Origin: Sulfodiicoccus acidiphilus
GTDB lineage: Archaea; Thermoproteota; Thermoprotei_A; Sulfolobales; Sulfolobaceae
Length of the DNA: 64,000 nt
Assembly (NCBI RefSeq): GCF_003967175.1
Contig: NZ_AP018553.1
Location: forward strand, 1,364,001 to 1,428,000
Direction of reading: 5' to 3'
Position numbers and translations under genes: made by a program. Below the pieces are notes generated by a model that was not told the origin of the DNA, searched no databases, and saw nothing but the letters and a program-made list of their open reading frames with translations. Within the stretch, counting starts at the first letter, position 1. The number at the start of each line of letters is the position of its first letter. Of the stretch, positions 36,432-45,840 are shown piece after piece.

Positions 36432-38664
36432 AGTACATAGGATCTCCCGTCAGGCGAGTTGAGGACCCGAGGTTCGTAAAGGGGAGGGGAAGGTACGTCG
36501 ACGACCTATGGCTACCTGGTATGCTCCACCTCGCGGTCCTCAGGTCTCCCTACGCCAGAGCGAGGTTCAAGGTCTTCACCGACGCGATAACTGGAGAACA
36601 CGCCAAGGACTTCGTATCGCCTAACTTCTTCGCTCCCCTGTACCCCAAGGAGAGGGTTCTTCCACTTGGTCAGGCATCGTATTACGGCGAACCAGTCGCC
36701 CTGGTGTTGGGGAGGGACCCCTACGAGGCTAGGGACGCTCTAGACGATCTGGAGGTAGAGTGGGATCCCCTCCCTCCGGTCCTAGACCCGGAGGAGGCAC
36801 TAAACGCGGATCCCATACACCCCGACGTACCTAACCTAGTGTATCGCGACCAGTTCTTCTACGGGGAGTTCAGGGAAGGTGACAAGCTGGAGAAGAGCTT
36901 CAGGTACAACAGACAATCTCCGTCTCCCATCGAACCTAACGCCGTGGTCGCAGACTACGACCCGCACGGCGGCCTCACCGTGTACGCCAACACACAGGTC
37001 CCTCAAGTTTTCAGGACGGCCTTGGCGGTAACCTTCGGGTTACCGAGGTCTAGGGTCACCTTGAAGGTGCCAGACTCGGGCGGGGGGTTCGGAGGGAAGA
37101 TCTTCATAAAACCCATTCTCCTAGCAACTTTGGCCTCCATGGTGTCTGGGAGACCGGTGAAGTACGTGGAGACTAGGACTGAACACCTCGTCGCCGCAGT
37201 CCACGGACCCGATAGGAGGTACAGGGCAGTACTTCACCACAGTGGAGAGAAGGTGTTGGGTTTGGAGGTGGAGCTACTAGAGGACTTCGGGGCCTACCTC
37301 CACACCTATCAACCCCTGCCTGTCCTTAGGCAGATATACCACCTCGCGGGCGCCTACGACGTGAAGTTCGTCTCGCTGCGGGTGAAGGGAGTCCTCACTA
37401 ACAAGGCTCCAACAGGTCCCTACAGGGGCCTTGGGATCCCTCCGGCCGTCCTAGTGCTGGAGAACCTTGTGAGCTCCTTGGCTAGAAAGGTGGGCGTCGA
37501 TCAATTCCAAGTCAGGGAGTCCAACTTAATCAGGAGGACCCCCTTCAACTCCATCACCGGTGCCGTCTACGACAGCGGGGACTACCTGGAGTCCCTCAGG
37601 AGGTTGGCCCGGGAGGTGGATCGCGGAAGGAGGGGATTGGGAGTGGCCTTCGCTCTGGAACCGGGCTCCTCTCTGGCCTTTCAGACGTTAGTCGTCAAAT
37701 CCCCTAGGACCCCCTACTACGAGGGTGCCTACGTGAAGATGGACAGTAGCGGCGAGGTGGTGGTGACCATGAGTACCAACTCCATGGGCACCGGCCACGA
37801 GACAGCAATTTCGCAAGTCGTAGCGGACACCCTGGGAGTAGACATGGACTCCGTCTTGGTCAGACTAGGCGACTCCGACGGCCCTCCTGGTACGGGTTTC
37901 TACGGAAGTAGGTTCTCTGTTGTGTCCATATCCGCCGTCTACGTAGCCGCCCTCAAGCTGAGGGAGAGGATGCGCACAGTGGCGTCGAAGCTATTTAACG
38001 TCGAGGCCTCTCAGGTGGAGTTCAGGGACGGGACGGTTTACGTGGGTTCAAGGAAGCTCTCGACCGTGAGGGAACTGGCTAACGCGGCGTACAACAGGTC
38101 CCACTTCCTGGGACTTGAGGAGGTTGGCCTTGAGGCTTCGGCGGTGATCAATTCCCCCAACGTTAACGTGGCTGACGAGTCCAGGAGAGTCAACTTCTCC
38201 TCCACATACGGCGTGAACGCCCACGCGGTCCTCGTGGACGTGGACGAGGACACTGGAGAGGTGAGGATCCTCAAGTACGTGGTGTTGAGCGACTGTGGAA
38301 ACATGATCAACCCGGCCCTGGTGGACGGACAACTGACGGGGGGAACTGTGATGGGCCTGGGAGCAGCCCTATCTGAGAAGGTGACATACGACGGTGAGGG
38401 AATTCCAATGGGGACCAATTTCTCTGACTACAGGATACCCCGGGCCGCGGAGGTACCGAGACTTTCCCTTATTCACCAGGTGAGTCCCTCTCCCTTCACT
38501 CCCCTAGGAACCAAGGGAGTAGCCGAGGGAGGGCAACCGTCCCACCAGCGGCCCTCATTAATGCCGTGGAGGATGCGTTGGGGACGAGCTTCGACAGAGT
38601 GGAGATTCCCCTCACCCGCGAACAGGTCCTGGCCCTGCTGGAGAAGTCGAAGTCCAGACGGTAG
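36428..38664 (+). CDS. Molybdenum hydroxylase large subunit (CoxL/aldehyde oxidase family), 3' frameshift
   Basis: A 745-aa molybdopterin-binding subunit. Seen: RVEDPRFVKGRGRYVDD start, PDSGGGFGGK (Mo-site loop), APTGPYRGLGIP, and near the end GTKGVAEGG with the catalytic-type Glu. The CO dehydrogenase active-site loop with Cys is absent, so an aldehyde or heterocycle oxidase is more likely. After VAEGG the frame is lost at G3 38531-38533; one added G restores TVPPAALINAVEDALG and a natural end at TAG 38662-38664, in place of the shifted end at 38671. The partner medium (FAD) and small (2Fe-2S) subunits are not adjacent. Confidence 0.85.
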
Positions 38665-38689
38665 ACTCTAGAGGTTTTCAGGACGGAGT

Positions 38690-39664
38690 TGGGACAGCTG
38701 CCCTGGCCCTGAGGAAGCGGGACAGGGAGTACGGGAACCTCCCATGTGGTGCAGCAGGTGGGGATTCTACGAGGCAAGGAAGAGGTTCCTGAAGGGACAG
38801 GCACGTTTCCCTAGGGAGAAGAAGTCGCACGAGTACTACGGCTTAGTGTACTCCCAGAAAGGTTGGAAGGTCCTGGAGGTGAGGACTAAGAACAGGAAGA
38901 AGTAGATGTCTCTTCGCCTCTCCCACCTCGGTACCTTCGATGTGGTGCACAGGGACTTCCCAGGTAAGGTGAGAAAGGTGTTCTTAACCTTGATCGTCGA
39001 TAGCGAGTTCCCACACCCCTGAGGACCGACAGGGTAGCGGCCTCGGAAGTGGAGGTGGAGAAGCTACTCGCCGTGTCTTATGGAGAGTACTTCCCCAACC
39101 CTAGGCCGTACTAGAGGGCCTTGGAGAAGGTCAGTGAACTTCACAGATTCCCCTCCAGGAAGAGGTTCCCCTCCAGGAACTGGTTCAGGGCCGAGATCGA
39201 GCTAGCAAGGGCACACGAACACCTCGGGAACTCCAGGGAGGATCTCTAGACGAAGCTTGGGAGGAGGCTCGCAGAACTGGGGCGTCTTAGTCGAGAAGGA
39301 CATTCAGGTCAAACGACTGGTTGACAAGTCCCTCTGGAAGCTGAAGAGGAGGCTGCGCGACGTGCCCCTACACTAGCTTAGATCGGTGCAGGAGTACTAG
39401 GTGGAGAAGTAGGTTAAGGGGTTGATGCTGGTCGACCCAAAGTAAAACCTTCGATGTTCAATTGCGGCCACGTCAGGGAAAACTTAATCCTGTCTGACCG
39501 TACCTTCACCTGTCCCAGGTGTTTTTGGGTGGCAGACCAAGACTACAAGGCGTCCTTACACCTCAGGAGATCTGGACGCCCTCTCCCGTGGAGCCCTTTA
39601 CCCGTTGGGCAAGGTTGGGCCACGAAGCAAGAAGCCCCGTCCGCGAGGGCGGGGTAAGCTCAAA
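38690..39664 (+). pseudogene. Decayed TnpB gene with omega-RNA-like 3' end
   Basis: Read across frames, pieces of a Sulfolobales TnpB appear in order: [72 protein letters not shown], then the zinc-ribbon and RuvC-III part CPRCFWVADQDYKASLHLRR. Stops and frameshifts interrupt every block. The right end GCCCCGTCCGCGAGGGCGGGG (39633-39653) forms the expected terminal stem. No tnpA is associated. It lies between the Mo-hydroxylase and MazG genes. Confidence 0.75.
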
Positions 39665-39687
39665 TTCTTCGAGTTCTCCACTGCTCC

Positions 39688-39933
39688 GTGGAAATAAGGG
39701 AACTTCAAGGTAGGCTAAGAGAGATGTACTACGAGAAGGACGAAGTCAGGGGAGTTTTCGCCACATTCACATGGCTTGTTGAGGAGGTCGGAGAATTGGC
39801 GGAGGCGCTATTGGAAGGTGACGAGGCACAAGTTGAGGAGGAGTTGGCGGACGTTGTGGCGTGGACCTTCTCAATAGCTTCCTTGAAGGGTGTGGACGTA
39901 GAGGATGCGTTGAGACGTAAGTATGGGCTGTGA
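39688..39933 (+). CDS. MazG-like nucleotide pyrophosphohydrolase
   Basis: An 81-aa four-helix MazG domain. WLVEEVGELAEALLEGDEAQVEEELADVVAW has the EExxE and ExxD metal-binding pattern at about residues 26-55. Hydrolyses NTPs or dNTPs to NMP and pyrophosphate, a house-cleaning role. GTG 39688. It is very short, as is common for archaeal single-domain MazG. It begins 24 bp after the TnpB relic, so its promoter may lie within relic sequence. Confidence 0.88.
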   Translation: MEIRELQGRLREMYYEKDEVRGVFATFTWLVEEVGELAEALLEGDEAQVEEELADVVAWTFSIASLKGVDVEDALRRKYGL

Positions 39934-39986
39934 TCGTTAAATAGTTAAAAATTAAAGCTAGAAGAATCCCACACCTTCGATTTTTT

Positions 39987-41165
39987 ATGAAGGTAGGCTC
40001 GATGTTTTACCTGAACGCGTCTAGGGTCTGTAGGAGCGCGGCCGCGGGAATAATAATGATAGTTTACCCGTATCTCATGCTTAAGGGCCTTCACGTCAGC
40101 GTAGTATTCCTAGGGCTGATCTACACCGCTGCGGCGCTCGCTACTGCCCTTCTAGGAGTTGCGTTAGGTTACGCCACTGACCTGTGGGGAAGGAAGGAGT
40201 CCCTAATCCTGGGTTCAATCCTTCTTCCGATCTCCTCGGCCCTACTACTCTTCGGTATAAACGTCCCGTTGACCGTGGCCGCGGCACTATTGGGTGGTAT
40301 AAGCTCCACCGGCTCGATGGCAGGAGGAGGGGTGGGAGGTGCGGTGGCCCCGGTCCAGAGCTCAATCATAGCTGACCTCACTAAGAGGGAGGAGAGGACG
40401 GTTTACATAAGCCTCCTTTCGTTCATAGGAAATTTGGCCGCGTCGGCTGGCTTCGTGATAGGTGGGTTTATGACGGTGGAAGAGGCGCTCTACGGAGCCA
40501 CGGTGCTTGGGATCCTCTCGGTACTTCTGGTCCTCCCAATGGATCTCCCGAAGATCAGGGCATCCTCCTTCAAGCTGAAGCACGGTGGAGTGGTAGGGAA
40601 ATTCTCGATAACCGGACTCCTCAACGGCCTCTCTCAGGGTCTCGTTACTCCCTTCCTCATCCCGTTCTTCATTGTGGCCTACGACTTGAGTAGGAGCCAG
40701 ATGGGGATCTACGGTACCATTGGAAGCCTGTTAGCCACATTCACCTTGTTGGTGGCTCCCCGCCTCGAGAGGTGGCTCGGCTTCCTCGGAACAGTGTACG
40801 TAACTCGAGGAGCCACTGTGTTGATGATGGGCGTTTTTCCCTTCGTGAGGGTCCTCTGGGGGTCCCTGCTCATCTACGTGTTGTACCCCTCCTTAAGGGT
40901 GGTGTCGATACCCGTGACTCAGAGCGCAATGATGGGAATGGTAGACGCCGACGAACGAGGGAGGATAAACGGGCTGAACCAGTCCTCTAGGTTGGGGTTC
41001 AGCGCCTTGGGAACAGCAGTCGCTACCCCGTTCTTCGACGGATCGCTCCTCTACCTCCCGTTCCTGGCCTACTCAGTTACTATGGCCTTTAACGTCTACC
41101 TCTACCGTAAGTTCTTCAGGGTGGGGGCAGGCGTTAAATCTCGGGAGGCCCACGTTCAGGAGTGA
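39987..41165 (+). CDS. Major facilitator superfamily transporter
   Basis: A 392-aa protein with about 12 hydrophobic helices. Loop 2-3 has the MFS motif form GYATDLWGRKESL and the middle loop contains LTKREERTVYISL; loop 10-11 has DADERGRINGLNQSSR. Substrate unknown. ATG 39987 follows the AT-rich stretch TTAAAAATTAAAG at 39946-39958. Its stop overlaps the GTG of an ArsB-type permease, so the two transporters are translationally coupled and may act on related compounds. Confidence 0.82.
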   Translation: MKVGSMFYLNASRVCRSAAAGIIMIVYPYLMLKGLHVSVVFLGLIYTAAALATALLGVALGYATDLWGRKESLILGSILLPISSALLLFGINVPLTVAAALLGGISSTGSMAGGGVGGAVAPVQSSIIADLTKREERTVYISLLSFIGNLAASAGFVIGGFMTVEEALYGATVLGILSVLLVLPMDLPKIRASSFKLKHGGVVGKFSITGLLNGLSQGLVTPFLIPFFIVAYDLSRSQMGIYGTIGSLLATFTLLVAPRLERWLGFLGTVYVTRGATVLMMGVFPFVRVLWGSLLIYVLYPSLRVVSIPVTQSAMMGMVDADERGRINGLNQSSRLGFSALGTAVATPFFDGSLLYLPFLAYSVTMAFNVYLYRKFFRVGAGVKSREAHVQE

Positions 41166-42379
41166 ACCTGATAGGCGTCGGGGTGGTGGTCCTCACTTTC
41201 GCGCTCATTGCGGCCAGGAGGCTCCGGGTTCCACCGTGGGCCTCCATGCTCCTCGGAGGGGTACTGATGGTCGCACTGGGTGTGGAGACCTTCCAGCAGG
41301 CCCTGGAGGCGGTGGATCTCGACGTAGTCCTCTTTCTCTTCTCCCTCTTCTCCCTAGTCTCGGCGCTTGAGGTCTCCGGTTTCCTGAGGTTCCTAGCCTT
41401 CAAGTTAGTCTCCTCCTCCAAGGACCCGGGGAGGCTGCTTCTCTACACGCTCGTCTTCTCTTCCCTCTTGGCCTGTGTGGTGACCAACGACGGGGTGGCC
41501 TCAAGCTGGACCCCAGTCGTGCTCGACGCGGCGAGGTTCGGTGGGGTCGATTCCGTTCCGTTAATGTACTCCCTAGCCTTCGGGGTCACCATAGGTAGTA
41601 CAATGATGCCCACAGGCAACCCCCAGAACCTCCTCATAGCTCTCAACTCAGGCCTCCCAGACCCCTTCGTAACCTTCCTCAGAGTCCTGTTCCTTCCTAC
41701 CATGATCAACGTTATGGTCACTTACCTCTTCCTGAGGCTAATCTTCAGGAGGAAGGGCGGAATTGTTAAACTGGAGGAAGTGAAGGTGGAAGACAAGTTC
41801 ACGGCCTATCTCGCCCTAGTTCTACTCATAGCTACCTTCTCAGCCTACTTCGTATTGGAGTTCGTCTCGTCCCCTGGACTGAACTACGTCTCCGCCTCCC
41901 TACTCTCCGCCTCCCTCCTCTACCTCTTGAGTGGAAAGCGGAGGCAGGTCGTGAGGAACTTGGACTGGTCGACCATCGTGTTCTTCGTGGGGCTCTTCAT
42001 GTTCACTCGAGGAGTACTCAACTCGGGCGTAGTGAACGCGGTGTTCAACCTCTTCCCGTCTCCAGCCTCGATCCCATCAATAATGGTCATAAGTGTCCTC
42101 CTCAGCCAGGTGGTGAGCAACGTTCCGCTTGTCGCGCTTTACATCCCCGTTATAGCTTCCCTCCACCCGGGGGCTCAGCAGTGGATAGCCCTGGCCGTCG
42201 GAAGCACGATAGCCGGCAACGTCACTCTCTTGGGGGCCGCGAGTAACGTCATAATATCCGAGGGAGCAGAGGCGCGGGGAGAGAGGGGGTTCGACTTCCT
42301 CCAGTTCATGAAGTACGGCGTTCCCCTGACGCTAGTCAACTTGGCCGTCTACTACCCGTTCTTGGTGCTCAAACTCTAA
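41162..42379 (+). CDS. ArsB/CitM-type ion transporter (IT superfamily)
   Basis: A 405-aa membrane protein with about 11 helices. Two re-entrant-type signatures, ACVVTNDGVASSWTPV (about residues 101-116) and SQVVSNVPLVALYIPV (about 314-329), each with the Asn motif shared by ArsB, NhaD and SLC13 anion carriers; also TGNPQNLLIA and GAASNVI. Candidates are arsenite, dicarboxylate or sulfate export or antiport. GTG 41162 overlaps the MFS stop. Confidence 0.82.
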   Translation: MNLIGVGVVVLTFALIAARRLRVPPWASMLLGGVLMVALGVETFQQALEAVDLDVVLFLFSLFSLVSALEVSGFLRFLAFKLVSSSKDPGRLLLYTLVFSSLLACVVTNDGVASSWTPVVLDAARFGGVDSVPLMYSLAFGVTIGSTMMPTGNPQNLLIALNSGLPDPFVTFLRVLFLPTMINVMVTYLFLRLIFRRKGGIVKLEEVKVEDKFTAYLALVLLIATFSAYFVLEFVSSPGLNYVSASLLSASLLYLLSGKRRQVVRNLDWSTIVFFVGLFMFTRGVLNSGVVNAVFNLFPSPASIPSIMVISVLLSQVVSNVPLVALYIPVIASLHPGAQQWIALAVGSTIAGNVTLLGAASNVIISEGAEARGERGFDFLQFMKYGVPLTLVNLAVYYPFLVLKL

Positions 42380-42402
42380 AGCTCACACTCATCACTGAGA
42401 GC

Positions 42403-43428
42403 GTGAATGCCTGGGACAAGTTCGTGTTCAGGCTCATGGAGAACTTGGCGGCTCCCTACTCCATCCTTTCGAGGGTCCTGCCTCAGGTGGTAGTCCTAGT
42501 GGTGATAGTCTACATCTCGAGCTCGGTCTACGTGTACTATCAGCACCTGGACTGGATATCCGCGGTGTACGCTGGAGTGAGCTTAGTGACCACCATAGGG
42601 CTCTATTCTCCCGACCTCAATTCAATGCCTGTGACCGAAAAGGTTGTGCTCATAGCTATCATGGCCACATCAGTTGCCACCTACGCCAGCGTTTTTACTG
42701 GGGTGGTGTCAGTCGTATCGAAGAGGTACCTCTGGGTTGACGCACGCGGGAGGTGGAGGGGTTCACACTTGAAGGGTCACGTGGTTATTGTAGGTAACTC
42801 GATGGAGATATTGGAGGCAGCTAGGAAACTCGACAGTTTGGGGGAGGAGTACGTTGTCCTCACCAACGACCAAGAGCTGGCATCGAGGTTGGGGAGGGAC
42901 GACGTGATAATAGGGGATCCGACTCGAGACGAGGACCTGAGGGCCGCCGGAGTTCAGAGCGCTAAGAGCGCAGTAGTCATGATGACGGAGGACAACGAGA
43001 GCCTCTTAGTTACGCTCAGGATACAGAAGCTTAATCCACCCCTGAGGGTGGTTGTGGGAGTCAAGGAAGACACGATGAAGGACGTGTTCGAGACCGCAGG
43101 GGCCGACTTGGTCTTCTCGATTAGGCGCATGGCGGGGAGGATAATGGCCTCCGCAGCGGTCTCGGGAAATGTCGGAGGTTACATGCTCGACGCTTCAGGT
43201 CTAGGCGAGATGTCCATAGGTGTATTCTACGTAGAGAGGGGTTCCAAGATGGACGGCTCACCTCTGTCCAAGGTACCAGAAGGAGTCATCCCCATCCTCA
43301 TCGTAAGGGACGGGAAGCTGAACCCCTACTTCACCAAGGAGACTGAGGTCAGGGCCGGGGACACCTTGGTCGTGCTCGGAGACCCTAAGAACTTCCCCAG
43401 GGTGAAGGAGGCCACGCGCGGGGGATAG
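42403..43428 (+). CDS. Potassium-channel-like protein with RCK domain
   Basis: 341 aa. Two N-terminal membrane helices flank a pore loop, then a TrkA-N/RCK Rossmann domain (GHVVIVGNSMEILEAARKL, VVLTNDQELA, IIGDPTRDEDLRAAGVQ at about residues 130-190) and a TrkA-C domain at the end. The pore loop reads SLVTTIGLYSPD in place of the usual T-V-G-Y-G, so ion selectivity may differ from normal K+ channels. GTG 42403 in the same direction as the ArsB-type gene, 23 bp after it. Confidence 0.82.
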   Translation: MNAWDKFVFRLMENLAAPYSILSRVLPQVVVLVVIVYISSSVYVYYQHLDWISAVYAGVSLVTTIGLYSPDLNSMPVTEKVVLIAIMATSVATYASVFTGVVSVVSKRYLWVDARGRWRGSHLKGHVVIVGNSMEILEAARKLDSLGEEYVVLTNDQELASRLGRDDVIIGDPTRDEDLRAAGVQSAKSAVVMMTEDNESLLVTLRIQKLNPPLRVVVGVKEDTMKDVFETAGADLVFSIRRMAGRIMASAAVSGNVGGYMLDASGLGEMSIGVFYVERGSKMDGSPLSKVPEGVIPILIVRDGKLNPYFTKETEVRAGDTLVVLGDPKNFPRVKEATRGG

Positions 43429-43464
43429 TGTCGCCTTTTTAGCCGCTAGACTCGAACTGAATAC

Positions 43465-44376
43465 ATGAGGCAGATAGACGCTCTTAAGTCTCCCAGGTTC
43501 GCACAGATATCTACCTTCGCAAGGTTACCGAGATGTTCGGATCCCTCAGAGGGAGCAGTGTTCGTAGGGGTCCCCTTCGACGACGCCACCACCTACAGGC
43601 CGGGGGCTAGGTTCGGTCCGTCGGGCATAAGAGACGGATCGAGGTTACTGCGCCCCTACAACCCGTTCCTGGAGGTTTACCCGTTCGATGAGCTTAACGC
43701 CTGTGACGCCGGGGACGTGGACACGGTCCCGGGACACATAGAGGACACAATGAGGGCCGTGGAGTCCTTCATGGGTCCCGTGTTTAAGGAGACGGTTCCC
43801 TTCGTAGCCGGGGGGGACCACTCCATCACTCTCTCCCTCCTAAGGTCCGTTCACGGGGCCCACGGTAAGGTCAACCTCATACACTTCGACTCCCACTACG
43901 ACTTCTGGGACAACCACTGGGGCAAGAAGTACACCCACGGCACCTGGCTGAGGAGAGCTATTGAGGAGGGGCTAGTCAATAGGGTAATACAGGTGGGAAT
44001 AAGGGGATCCGTTTACTCCCATCAGGATAAGGACGACGGAAGGAAGTTGGGAGTGACTTCCCTCGACGTTAGGGTCGTCAAATCTAATCTCCCTGCGACT
44101 CTAGAAGCCCTGAACTCCCTCTCAGGCAAGACCTACATCTCCTTCGACATAGACGCAGTGGACCCCGCCTTCGCCCCCGGCACAGGTACACCCGAAGTCG
44201 GAGGATTTACGAGCTACGAGGCACTAGAAATCGTTAGGTCCCTCAAGCTTCAGTTGGTCGGCTTCGACGTCGTAGAAGTTGCGCCTCCCTACGACGTTAG
44301 CGAGCTCACCTCGATGTTGGCGGCCAACCTCGTGTACGAGGCTATGAGTGTGGTCGCTAAGGGGAGGAAGAGGTGA
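43465..44376 (+). CDS. Agmatinase/ureohydrolase family
   Basis: 303 aa of the arginase fold with the binuclear Mn site: GGDHSI (about residue 117), HFDSHYDFWD (about 142) and SFDIDAVDPAFAPGTGTPE (about 232). The usual HxDAHxD has become HFDSHYD. Agmatinase (agmatine to putrescine and urea) is the family default, but guanidinobutyrase or formiminoglutamase activity is possible. ATG 43465 is about 25 bp after CTTTTTAG. The stop overlaps the next gene. Confidence 0.85.
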   Translation: MRQIDALKSPRFAQISTFARLPRCSDPSEGAVFVGVPFDDATTYRPGARFGPSGIRDGSRLLRPYNPFLEVYPFDELNACDAGDVDTVPGHIEDTMRAVESFMGPVFKETVPFVAGGDHSITLSLLRSVHGAHGKVNLIHFDSHYDFWDNHWGKKYTHGTWLRRAIEEGLVNRVIQVGIRGSVYSHQDKDDGRKLGVTSLDVRVVKSNLPATLEALNSLSGKTYISFDIDAVDPAFAPGTGTPEVGGFTSYEALEIVRSLKLQLVGFDVVEVAPPYDVSELTSMLAANLVYEAMSVVAKGRKR

Positions 44377-45056
44377 GGCTCCTAGATGTGAAGAGGGACG
44401 AGGTGGGGGGAGTGGGGCTCCTTCCCACTGGGAGCCTTGAGCAACACGGCCCCCACCTCCCCATGGGGACGGACTGTATACTTTCCCAGTACGTGGCGGA
44501 AGAGGCCGCCAAGGAAGTTCCAGAGTCCCTCCTCTTTCCAGCCCTCTGTTACGGCGTTTCCCTGGAGCATCAGGGGTTTCCTTACGTTGGAGTGAGCGGG
44601 GAGACCTTCATGAAGTTGGTGAGGGAAGTGTTGGAGACCTCGACTTCAGCTGGGGTGAGGAGGACTGTGATAGTCAACGGGCACGGGGGAAACGAGCCCT
44701 ACTTGAAGGTGGTACAGAGGGAGTTCAATTTCTCCCATAGAGAGGCCAAGGTCTACGTACATAATCTGGCGACCTACGGAGGCGACCTGCACGCAGGAGT
44801 CCGGGAGACCTCAGAGCTTTACGTTGTTAACAGGGAACTAGTGGATTCTGAAAGGATGAGGTCTGTGGATCCCTCCTTTAGGGAGGGAATCTTCGAGAGG
44901 CTCGGGGTCAAGGAGGCAACGAAGGACGGAGTGGCAGATTCGTCAGGTAGGTTGGTGGTGGACGAAGAGTTGGGGAGGAGGATGCTCAGGACGGACGTTC
45001 TCAGGGTCGTCTCCCTCGTCAGGGAGTTCTTAAAGGAGTTGAAAGGTACTGCGTGA
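44373..45056 (+). CDS. Creatininase-family amidohydrolase
   Basis: 227 aa with the creatininase metal-binding residues: LPTGSLEQHGPHLPMGTD (residues about 16-34, Glu, His and Asp ligands) and VNGHGGNE (about 108). Family members include creatininase, the formamide hydrolase ArfB of archaeal riboflavin/F420 synthesis, and MftE. GTG 44373 is coupled to the ureohydrolase gene by a GTGA overlap, so the two may attack C-N bonds of the same guanidino or amide compound in sequence. Confidence 0.8.
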   Translation: MRLLDVKRDEVGGVGLLPTGSLEQHGPHLPMGTDCILSQYVAEEAAKEVPESLLFPALCYGVSLEHQGFPYVGVSGETFMKLVREVLETSTSAGVRRTVIVNGHGGNEPYLKVVQREFNFSHREAKVYVHNLATYGGDLHAGVRETSELYVVNRELVDSERMRSVDPSFREGIFERLGVKEATKDGVADSSGRLVVDEELGRRMLRTDVLRVVSLVREFLKELKGTA

Positions 45057-45087
45057 AGGTTTTAACGAGACACTCTCATCACTATCC

Positions 45088-45840
45088 ATGCAAACCTTGT
45101 CCTTGGAGAAGAAGGATGGGGTCTCCTTGGTGACGATGGCCAGGCCCGAGAGGAGGAACGCCTTGAACAAGCAGCTCAGAGAGGAGCTTTTAATGACGTT
45201 GAGGGAGTTGAACTCGGACCCGTCCACTAAGGTGGTCGTCCTCACGGGGTCTGGAGGGGCCTTCTCCTCTGGAGCAGACTTGGGGTCTGGAGGGACAGAT
45301 GTAATGGAGGAGCTCGATAAGAGCTTCCACCCTATACTTAGAGAAATACGCTACTCCGATAAGATCTACGTGGCGGTAGTCGACGGCGTGGCCGCTGGAG
45401 CTGGGATGAGCCTAGCGATTGCCTGTGACCTGAGGTTTCTGTCCAAGGACGCGAGGTTAATCACGGCCTTTCACAGGATAGGCCTAGCTCCAGACACCGG
45501 CCTGACCTATATCCTGTCTAGATTGATTGGGGCTAGGGCCTATAAGTTGCTCTTAGTGGGAGGCGAACTCTCCGCCCAGGAGGCCGAATCGTTGGGACTG
45601 GGGAAGGTCGTGGAGGACCCCCTGAGCTCAGCCCTCTCCTTCGCCAGGGAGGTCGCGGCGGGACCTCTGAGGTCCTACGCGGCGAGCAAGAGAATGCTCA
45701 ACCTCTCCCTATTTCCCGACCTAGATCGGTTCCTAGAGTACGAGGCAATGCTTCAGGCCTCGTTGTCCAAGACCGAGGACTTCAGGGAGGGTGTCAGGGC
45801 CTTCCTAGAGAAGAGGACACCGAAGTACAGAGGTGAGTGA
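45088..45840 (+). CDS. Enoyl-CoA hydratase/isomerase, PaaG-like
   Basis: 250-aa crotonase-fold enzyme. CoA-binding RPERRNALN, oxyanion loop SSGADL and GVAAGAGMSLAIACD, then FHRIGLAPDTGLTYILSRLIG. The Asp in APDTG in place of the hydratase Glu is the pattern of PaaG-type ring-opening isomerases (epoxy-phenylacetyl-CoA), so an isomerase is likelier than a simple hydratase. ATG 45088 is 25 bp after TTTTAACG. The stop lies inside the start of the following paralogue (8-bp overlap). Confidence 0.88.
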   Translation: MQTLSLEKKDGVSLVTMARPERRNALNKQLREELLMTLRELNSDPSTKVVVLTGSGGAFSSGADLGSGGTDVMEELDKSFHPILREIRYSDKIYVAVVDGVAAGAGMSLAIACDLRFLSKDARLITAFHRIGLAPDTGLTYILSRLIGARAYKLLLVGGELSAQEAESLGLGKVVEDPLSSALSFAREVAAGPLRSYAASKRMLNLSLFPDLDRFLEYEAMLQASLSKTEDFREGVRAFLEKRTPKYRGE

